NCBI GenBank assembly: GCA_023664705.1 | Contig: JAMPFE010000055.1 | Location: 1-12,500 of the forward strand | Direction of reading: 5' to 3' | Origin: Lachnospiraceae bacterium | GTDB lineage: Bacteria > Bacillota > Clostridia > Oscillospirales > Ruminococcaceae | DNA length: 12,500 nucleotides | In this document: one piece after another, positions 7,266 through 12,500 of the stretch | Position numbering within the stretch: the stretch's first letter is position 1 | Layout: each line of letters opens with the position of its first letter | Notes under the pieces: generated by a model | Told to the model about the DNA's origin: nothing | Databases searched by the model: none | The model's input: the letters and a program-made list of their open reading frames with translations, nothing else | Program-made: the position numbers and the translations under genes

Positions 7266-8173
7266 TATAACGCGTTTTCAGAGCAGAGAACGACTTTTTT
7301 GACGGCATTCAAAAATCTTTCTATCATTTCCGACGGCTCGGTCGGGTAAAGGAGCCCGAACGGGATCGCGTAGTCCCATTTTACGGGAATCACCTTCATC
7401 ATCGGGTGAACGCACGACCATTTCTCAATCACCAGCACCACGTTCTTTTGCCGTTCGCACTGATTAAAAACGTCCACGTCGTAAAAATCGAAATCCGTAA
7501 GCTTTATCAGTGGGTGCTTTTCCAGAATATCATCGCGCAGCTTGTCCATAAAGCGACTCCAGCCGCGGTGAATGATCATGAGATTTTCACCGTATAAGTC
7601 CTCCGCGGTCAGTTCATTCTTCCCAGCGAGAGGGTGATAGATCGATAAGGCACAGCATATCGGCTCTTTGGATATTTCAAAGCCCGCGCATTGACGAAGG
7701 TCGAGAAGCGTTTCATCAAAAATGCCCGTGACCACGTCGATATGCTCTCCAAGATTTTTGAGAATTTCCTTTGCGTTTTCGGGTGTGTTCTCAAAGGGAA
7801 CGAGCTGAAAGCTGACGTCGGAGCAATGCTTGTGTATCTGCGGCCATAAATCGGTGAGAAGCTGCGCGGGCGTCATCGGCGACGTTCCGATACGGATAAC
7901 GTTTTTGTCGTCCAGCTCTGCTTTTTTCGCGCGGAGCACCGATTCGCGGCAGTAATTGATGATATATTTCGCGTCGCGGTACATCGACGCGCCCGCTTTC
8001 GTCAGCTTCAGCCCCCGATGCGTGCGGTCGAACAGCTTCATTCCAAGGCTGTCTTCCAGCAGATTTATCTGTTTTATCACCGCCGTTGGCGTGACAAACA
8101 GCTCCTCCGCCGCCTTGTTGAAGCTGCCGAGATCGGCGGCTCTGATAAATGTTTCAAGTTGCGGATTGTACAT
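7265..8173 (-). CDS. LysR-family transcriptional regulator
   Basis: This 302-residue protein has an N-terminal winged helix-turn-helix (about 3-60: LETFIRAADLGSFNKAAEELFVTP, AVIKQINLLE, LGMKLFDRTHRGLKLTKAG) and a periplasmic-binding-protein-like effector domain (about 90-295). This is the standard LysR length and layout. LysR regulators bind as tetramers at about -65 and -35 and respond to a small ligand; the ligand here is unknown. The ATG at 8173 follows AAAGGCGG. The gene has its own promoter (8206-8234), is not divergent from its likely target, and lies just upstream of the flavodoxin-AKR gene. Its likely operator recurs before three transcription units of the locus, so it is probably the local regulator. 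No cysteine pair typical of OxyR was located with confidence. Confidence 0.95.
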   Translation of the reverse strand: MYNPQLETFIRAADLGSFNKAAEELFVTPTAVIKQINLLEDSLGMKLFDRTHRGLKLTKAGASMYRDAKYIINYCRESVLRAKKAELDDKNVIRIGTSPMTPAQLLTDLWPQIHKHCSDVSFQLVPFENTPENAKEILKNLGEHIDVVTGIFDETLLDLRQCAGFEISKEPICCALSIYHPLAGKNELTAEDLYGENLMIIHRGWSRFMDKLRDDILEKHPLIKLTDFDFYDVDVFNQCERQKNVVLVIEKWSCVHPMMKVIPVKWDYAIPFGLLYPTEPSEMIERFLNAVKKVVLCSENAL

Positions 8174-8205
8174 AATTTAACCGCCTTTCTCTGTGCTTTT
8201 ATTTA

Positions 8206-8234
8206 ATTATATCACAAATTTCGGGAAAATGCAA
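8206..8234 (-). promoter_or_regulatory. Promoter of the LysR gene
   Basis: On the minus strand TTGCAT (8234-8229), a 17-bp spacer and TATAAT (8211-8206) lie 33-61 bases before the ATG at 8173. The palindrome and ACC-N4-GGT box of the other promoters are missing, so the regulator may be expressed constitutively or be controlled differently. Confidence 0.65.
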
Positions 8235-8241
8235 ATTTAAA

Positions 8242-9240
8242 TTATGACTTTATTTTTGACCCTCCGAAAACCTCGGACATTTCCATTGAATCAAGCGCTT
8301 TGTCGATCTCGGCAATCTCCTTTTCCGAAAGAACGACCTCCGCCGAAGCGAGATTTTCGGCGAGCCTTGCGGATTTGCGCGTTCCGGGAATGGGGACGAT
8401 GAAACCATGCTTACACAGCATCCACGCGAGAGAAATTTGCGCAGGAGTGCAATTTTTTTCGGAGGAATATTTCGCGAGCAGCATTAAAAGCTGTTCGTTT
8501 TGTCTGGCGGCTTCGGGTGCGAACTGCGGCATTGCGCTGCGGTAATCGAGCTTTTTGTCAAACGCGGAATTGCCGTTGTATTTCGCGGACAAAAAACCGT
8601 TCGCCAGCGGCGAAAACGCCACGAATCCGATATTTAATTCCCGAAGCGCGGGGAATAATTTTTCGTTCCAACGCGCCATCATCGAATAACGGCTTTGCAC
8701 CGCCGTTACGGGGCAAATTTTATGCGCGCGGCGGATGGTTTCCTCGTCCGCTTCAGACAAGCCCCAGTGCGTTATTTTGCCCTCTTTTATCAACTCGGAC
8801 ATCATGCCTGCGACTTCCTCTATCGGTATTTTCGGGTCAACGCGGTGCTGATAATACAGGTCGAGGTGATCGGTCTGCAAGTGTTTCAGCGAGCTTTCAA
8901 GCGATTTTCGGATAACCTCCGGGCGTGAATCGGGAACGAGCGCCTTATTCACCGAGCCGCTTTGCTCGTCAAAGCGAATGCCGAATTTCGTCGCGAGTAT
9001 AATTTTATCACGGAACGGCTTCAGCGCCTCTCCGAGAAGATTTTCATTGTCGTGCGGGTCGCTTTCCGTGCCGTAGACCTCCGCGGTATCGAAAAAATTG
9101 CAGCCAAAATCGACCGCTTTGACGAGCAGCTCCGTCATTTCGCGCTTATCGGCGGGCGCGCCGTAAGCGTGGCTCATTCCCATACAGCCGAGCCCGACTG
9201 CCGATACCTTCAGATCTTTTCCGAGTGTTCTGTACTGCAT
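8242..9240 (-). CDS. Aldo/keto reductase (AKR13-like)
   Basis: This 332-residue cytosolic aldo/keto reductase belongs to a different branch from the other three in the locus: RTLGxxLKVSAVGLGCMGMSHAYG at the start is typical of the AKR13/YakC-like group. The tetrad is Asp51 (FFDTAEVYG), Tyr56, Lys85 (LATKFG) and His132 (YYQHRVD). The later motifs WGLSE, QSRYSMMAR, FSPLANGFLSAKY and PIPGTRKSARLAEN (cofactor loop) are as expected. A GTG at 9249 would add three residues but overlaps the ribosome binding site AAAGGTG, so the ATG at 9240 is chosen. It is last in the four-gene unit beginning at 12129, 18 bases after the esterase stop. It lacks a signal peptide, in contrast to the three exported proteins encoded before it. 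Confidence 0.93.
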   Translation of the reverse strand: MQYRTLGKDLKVSAVGLGCMGMSHAYGAPADKREMTELLVKAVDFGCNFFDTAEVYGTESDPHDNENLLGEALKPFRDKIILATKFGIRFDEQSGSVNKALVPDSRPEVIRKSLESSLKHLQTDHLDLYYQHRVDPKIPIEEVAGMMSELIKEGKITHWGLSEADEETIRRAHKICPVTAVQSRYSMMARWNEKLFPALRELNIGFVAFSPLANGFLSAKYNGNSAFDKKLDYRSAMPQFAPEAARQNEQLLMLLAKYSSEKNCTPAQISLAWMLCKHGFIVPIPGTRKSARLAENLASAEVVLSEKEIAEIDKALDSMEMSEVFGGSKIKS

Positions 9241-9258
9241 AATTTTCACCTTTCAAAT

Positions 9259-10236
9259 TCAATGTCCGAACAGCCAGCCCATAATTTCCTCGTCGTAGGC
9301 GAACAAGCCGCCTCCGCCGTGTTCGTTGGACATACCGCGCTCGGTGAAATAACCGTGTTTTTTCACATCGAGAACGGCGAGCTTCTCTATTTCTTCCCGC
9401 GTTAAACCTTGCTTTTCGTAAAGTCCGCAAAGCGTTTCATAAGCGGATTTTGCGGGCTGCGAGCCGTAATATTCGTCGTTTTCGCCGATAGCGAAATACA
9501 CGGGCAATCTCGCGTTCGCAACGGGCTGCAGACCGCCGTCCCACTGCGAGCTGATGTGCAGACAAGCCGCGAACAGATCGGGGCGTTTTTCGAGCACGAG
9601 CGATAAGGTTTCGCCGCCGCCCGAAAAGCCGTTCGCGTACACCTTGCCGATATTGTAATTTTCGAGCAGAAATTCCGTGAGCGCAATCGTCTGATTTGCG
9701 GAGGTCTCGCGCCAATCGGAAAGCTGCGGCGCGGCGACTATCATTTCCGCGTTGTATTTTTGCGCCTCAAAGCCGAATTCCTCTGCCTTTATATTCGCCG
9801 CGACGCCCTGAAAATACAGCCCCTCGTAACCCGGAAGCGTCACAAAAAGCGCGTAAAGACGGCTGCCGTCGTAGCTTTCGGGAACGTACAAATTAAAGTG
9901 AATATCCCCGTTATTCGGCGAATGATAAATGTTGTCAACAGAAAATCCGCGATAATTTTCCGTGCCGACTGTGAGCAGAGCTGCGTCGATTTCAGTCGGC
10001 TTTGCGATCGGGTTTTCTTCGGGAATGTCGCTCGCGGAGCTTTCCGCGAAAGAATTTTCCTCCGCAATGACATTATCGGCGCTTTCGGCTGACGAACCGC
10101 TCGTTTCGGAACTGTCGGCGCTGTCAAGAGAAACCGTGCCGTTCTCGGAACTCGGAGTTTCGGGAGCGGTGCTTTGACCGCACCCGGAAAGTAAGATTAC
10201 TGCCGATAAAAGGAATGTCAAAAAATTGTATTTCAT
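9259..10236 (-). CDS. LpqC/feruloyl-esterase-like hydrolase lipoprotein
   Basis: This 325-residue exported hydrolase has a lipoprotein signal LLSGC (Cys19), a Ser/Glu/Ala-rich spacer (about 21-85), and then an alpha/beta-hydrolase of the polyhydroxybutyrate depolymerase/LpqC/feruloyl esterase type. Candidates for catalysis are Ser205 (GFSGGG), Asp254 (IGENDEYYG) and His306 (EHGGGG). The region after the strand YALFVTLPGYEG would form the oxyanion hole. The ATG at 10236 follows GTGGAG at 5 bases, only 2 bases beyond the flavodoxin stop, so translation is probably coupled. The substrate is likely an ester of a polymer or aromatic acid, but this is inferred from fold alone. Confidence 0.85.
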   Translation of the reverse strand: MKYNFLTFLLSAVILLSGCGQSTAPETPSSENGTVSLDSADSSETSGSSAESADNVIAEENSFAESSASDIPEENPIAKPTEIDAALLTVGTENYRGFSVDNIYHSPNNGDIHFNLYVPESYDGSRLYALFVTLPGYEGLYFQGVAANIKAEEFGFEAQKYNAEMIVAAPQLSDWRETSANQTIALTEFLLENYNIGKVYANGFSGGGETLSLVLEKRPDLFAACLHISSQWDGGLQPVANARLPVYFAIGENDEYYGSQPAKSAYETLCGLYEKQGLTREEIEKLAVLDVKKHGYFTERGMSNEHGGGGLFAYDEEIMGWLFGH

Positions 10237-10238
10237 TT

Positions 10239-11057
10239 TTACTCCACACCATATTGCGCCAGGTAATTGTCTATTGTCGATTGATCCTTTGAGAAAACGC
10301 CGTCGGGAATAGTTGCGTTTATCGCATTATCCCTGATAAACTGTATCGATTCCGCGTACTGCTCCTCGTCCATTGATGCGGACTGCGACACGGGAATTAC
10401 CGTTTTTCCCGAGAAGTCGAATTTGTTCAAAAAAGTTCCCACGGTCATCGGGCAGGTGTGCCACCAAATGGGATAACAAAGCACTATCGTGTCGTATTCG
10501 GCAATGGAATTTATCGCGTTTTTCAGCGGCGGGCGCGCGTTGCTGTCGGCTTCGTCTTTCGCCTCGCCGTAGGCTACGGTGTTGTAATCATCGCTGTAGG
10601 GCGTTTCGCGCTCAATGCGGTAAAAGTCCGCGCCCGTGTTCGAGATGATATTGTTGGCAATACCCTCGCTCGTGCCGCTCCATGAGAAGTACGCGACAAG
10701 TATCTTATTTCTTTCGGGAGTAACGGGTTCGGGCTGAGGTTCTGAAACCGTTTCGGAGCTTGACGATTCGGGTTCGCTTAGCGTTTCCGAGGAGCTTTCA
10801 ACACTGCTTGAAATTTCCTCGGTGCTTGTCGCACTTGAACTCTCCGTTTGTGTTGAAACGGTTGAATTTTCCACAGAGGTCGTACTTGAAGTTGTCGTTG
10901 AACTCGTTGTTGACGCAGTACTTGAAGAAGTCGTACTCGACGAGCTTTCGTATATGTTTGCGATGGACTGACTTGGTTCGTTATTGCTGCAAGCGCTCAG
11001 CGAAAGCATCGCAAAAGCCGCAACAAAAATCGCCGCAAGTTTTTTCGTTATTTTCAT
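10239..11057 (-). CDS. Flavodoxin lipoprotein with Ser/Thr-rich spacer
   Basis: This 272-residue protein has a lipoprotein signal (LSAC, Cys23), a very long Ser/Thr/Glu spacer (about 30-112, mostly S and T), and then a flavodoxin domain (about 116-272). The FMN phosphate loop is SWSGTSEG (125-132); the aromatic flavin-stacking loop CYPIWWHTCP (194-203) matches GYPIWWG in the fusion protein, and FDFSGKTVIP repeats there almost exactly. It belongs to the flavodoxin_4-like group and should be anchored outside the membrane, the spacer letting it cross the cell wall layer. Electron donor and acceptor are unknown. The ATG at 11057 follows AAGGAG. It lies 16 bases after the first esterase and 2 before the second, so it is in the middle of an operon of exported proteins. 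Confidence 0.9.
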   Translation of the reverse strand: MKITKKLAAIFVAAFAMLSLSACSNNEPSQSIANIYESSSSTTSSSTASTTSSTTTSSTTSVENSTVSTQTESSSATSTEEISSSVESSSETLSEPESSSSETVSEPQPEPVTPERNKILVAYFSWSGTSEGIANNIISNTGADFYRIERETPYSDDYNTVAYGEAKDEADSNARPPLKNAINSIAEYDTIVLCYPIWWHTCPMTVGTFLNKFDFSGKTVIPVSQSASMDEEQYAESIQFIRDNAINATIPDGVFSKDQSTIDNYLAQYGVE

Positions 11058-11073
11058 TTTTTTGCACTCCTTG

Positions 11074-12129
11074 TTACATTTGATTTTCCCAGAATTTCAC
11101 CGCGAGGTCGAGCCAACCCTCGGCGACTGTTCCCGTGCCGATACCAAAGCCGTGCCGCAAGCCCTCGTAAACGTGGAATTCCGTCGGTATTCCATAGCTT
11201 TTCAGCACGTTTATCCGGCTTTCCATGGTGCGCCAATTTGCGATTCCGTCACTGTCGCCAACGCACGCGAAGGTCGGTGGATCGCTTTCGGAATATTCGC
11301 CGTGACCCGTGTACTGCATAATTACCGCACCCGGCTTCGGAAGATCATCGCCGCCGAAATATTCCGTACCGTAACTGCCGAGATACGCCGCCATTCGCGC
11401 GCCCGCCGAGCCGCCCCAAAGCGAATAATTTTCTGTGCTTACACCGAGCTTTTCTGCGTTCTCGAAAATAAAGGTTATCGCTCTCGCCAAGTCCTCGCAA
11501 GCGGTCTGCGCGCCCGGGCGGTAAATCAGCGCGAATGCGTTGTAACCACGCTTTGAAAGCTCCAGCGCGTGAGGGAAGCTGTCGTGCATCGCGCCCACAT
11601 ACGCAAAACCGCCGCCTGCATTACACACCGCAAAAGGCGCATTTTTGTTTCCCTTGAAAAAGAACAGCCCTGTGTCGCGTTTCGCGGGATCGGCAGCCTT
11701 TTCCGCATCGGTGTAGATGTCGAAAAATATTTGCTCACCGCCTGCCGCGCGGTCGGCGAAATAATTCGCAATCTCGACTGTCTTGTCGGGATCGATATTG
11801 TTGTACCAAGTCAACCGCAAATTCCCGAGCGTATCGCCGCTGTAATATCCCTCGTCAACGGGGAATATCAGCCGTCCGTATTCACCGAAAACGGGGTCGT
11901 TTATAACATCAGAAATTCGTGTATTTAATGTATAAGCGTTGCGTTTCATTTGAATATTATCCTCGCTGACAGTAGACTTGAGAGAAGACGGCGCACCTTC
12001 TTCTTTTGTTTGCAGGCTGTCATCCGCGACCGTAAAATGCGGCTCGCCCGAGCTGTGTATTTCTTGCGGAGCGCTGCCGCAGCCGGAAAGCAGGACGCAA
12101 ATCGCCATAATAGCGCATAATCTTTTCAC
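11074..12129 (-). CDS. Alpha/beta-hydrolase (esterase) lipoprotein
   Basis: This 351-residue exported serine hydrolase has a lipoprotein signal LLSGC (Cys17), a polar spacer (about 19-60) and a hydrolase fold covering about 150-350. Elements seen are oxyanion region NAGGGFAYVG (170-179), nucleophile elbow WGGSAGA with Ser241, Asp292 or Asp294 in VGDSDG, and His326 in LRHGFG. It resembles the BD-FAE/acetyl esterase group but differs clearly from the esterase at 1100-2275. The start is a GTG at 12129, supported by GGAGGGG at 7 bases and by the signal peptide that follows. It is the first gene of a four-gene unit and lies 30 bases downstream of the -10 box at 12159-12164. Confidence 0.88.
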   Translation of the reverse strand: MKRLCAIMAICVLLSGCGSAPQEIHSSGEPHFTVADDSLQTKEEGAPSSLKSTVSEDNIQMKRNAYTLNTRISDVINDPVFGEYGRLIFPVDEGYYSGDTLGNLRLTWYNNIDPDKTVEIANYFADRAAGGEQIFFDIYTDAEKAADPAKRDTGLFFFKGNKNAPFAVCNAGGGFAYVGAMHDSFPHALELSKRGYNAFALIYRPGAQTACEDLARAITFIFENAEKLGVSTENYSLWGGSAGARMAAYLGSYGTEYFGGDDLPKPGAVIMQYTGHGEYSESDPPTFACVGDSDGIANWRTMESRINVLKSYGIPTEFHVYEGLRHGFGIGTGTVAEGWLDLAVKFWENQM

Positions 12130-12158
12130 AAGCGATCCCCTCCCTTCATTTCTGTTTT

Positions 12159-12221
12159 ATTATAAACCTTTTCGAGGCATTTGAGAAGTCTAAATTCGTT
12201 ATACGGTTTGAACCTAAAGGT
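12159..12221 (-). promoter_or_regulatory. LysR-type promoter module for esterase/flavodoxin unit
   Basis: On the minus strand TTCTCA (12187-12182), 17 bp, then TATAAT (12164-12159), with ACC-N4-GGT at 12212-12221. Spacing is identical to the modules at 2308-2370 and 7203-7265. The dyad is degenerate: the distal arm AGACTTCTCAA is kept, while the arm next to the -10 is altered. The loss of pairing argues that the conserved part works as a DNA site rather than as an RNA hairpin. Confidence 0.65.
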
Positions 12222-12254
12222 ATTAACTGATTTGAACGGGTTTTAAAATGAGTT

Positions 12255-12287
12255 GCTATTCTTTGTTTACTGCGGCTCAAATTTTGA
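12255..12287 (+). repeat. 33-bp direct repeat, right copy
   Basis: Matches 378-410 at 30 of 33 positions in the same orientation; the differences are at positions 15, 16 and 27 of the repeat. It lies beyond the outermost promoter of the locus, so the two copies bracket all minus-strand genes about 11.9 kb apart. A similar T-rich stretch (CTTTTTCTTC) follows both copies a few bases later. Confidence 0.6.
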
Positions 12288-12312
12288 CTTGCTTTTTCTT
12301 CTCATCATTGCA

Positions 12313-12500
12313 ATGATATTTGAAAAGGGGGAGTTTTGTTTGGCAGCTTTCCGAACCGACCATTGTTTGACCACATCTTTGACCATAGACACGCTCGGAG
12401 CACACGGAAACAACGGATACAAGACCGCCAAAGAGCATCTCTCGCGGAGCGGAAACCGCTATAAAAAGCCATTCGCGGCGGAGAGGGCTTTAATCATACT
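12313..12500 (+). CDS. Start of unidentified gene, cut by window edge
   Basis: An open frame runs from an ATG at 12313 to the window edge, 62 codons with no stop. A TTG at 12340 is the better start, because AAAAGGGGGAG lies 7 bases before it. The product from there reads as a basic soluble stretch with LTIDTLGAHGNNGYKTAKEH followed by Arg/Lys-rich residues. I do not recognise the family. No promoter was identified for it. It is in the opposite orientation to the redox locus and probably belongs to the neighbouring region. Confidence 0.35.
   Translation, partial: MIFEKGEFCLAAFRTDHCLTTSLTIDTLGAHGNNGYKTAKEHLSRSGNRYKKPFAAERALII

Noticed and set aside
12440..12490. Possible structured RNA at the right edge (short GC hairpin with AAA loop)
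   Set aside because: It lies inside an open frame with a ribosome binding site, and the outer pairing is patchy, so chance or coding constraint is as likely.

Overview
The window looks like a chromosomal accessory locus of an anaerobic Clostridia-type bacterium, most likely gut-associated and near the Ruminococcaceae/Oscillospiraceae. The pointers are strong AGGAGG-type ribosome binding sites, short Ser/Thr/Glu-rich lipoprotein linkers, canonical sigma-70 boxes with 17-bp spacers, mid-range GC, and the protein families present. This placement is inference; no rRNA or taxonomic marker lies in the window.

Layout: bases 1-335 (+) hold the 3' end of a hypothetical gene that may be frameshifted. 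A hairpin at 334-370 separates it from the main locus. From 12129 down to 414 every convincing gene is on the minus strand, in five apparent transcription units read right to left: (1) esterase lipoprotein, flavodoxin lipoprotein, second esterase lipoprotein and a cytosolic aldo/keto reductase (12129-8242); (2) a LysR-type regulator with its own promoter (8173-7265); (3) a lipoprotein fusing a flavodoxin to a complete aldo/keto reductase (7166-5562); (4) a flavin reductase, a carboxymuconolactone decarboxylase-cupin protein and two aldo/keto reductases (5451-2373); (5) a third esterase lipoprotein and a His-rich DUF4405-like membrane protein (2275-414). A new plus-strand reading frame begins near 12313 and runs off the right edge.

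The locus is a dense redox/hydrolase island: four aldo/keto reductase domains, two flavodoxin domains, three serine hydrolases, one flavin reductase, one AhpD-like/cupin protein, and a membrane protein with His pairs that could carry haem. Five products have lipobox signal peptides and should sit on the outer face of the membrane. An exported aldo/keto reductase has no obvious NADPH supply, so the membrane protein and the flavodoxins are candidates for an extracytoplasmic electron path. That model is inference.

Units 1, 3 and 5 share one promoter module: TTCTCA, 17 bp, TATAAT, a dyad over the -35 region, and ACC-N4-GGT near -65. This is the geometry expected for LysR-type control, so the LysR protein encoded inside the locus is the natural candidate regulator. 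A 33-bp direct repeat (30/33 identical) lies just outside each end of the locus, so it may have moved or been inserted as a unit.
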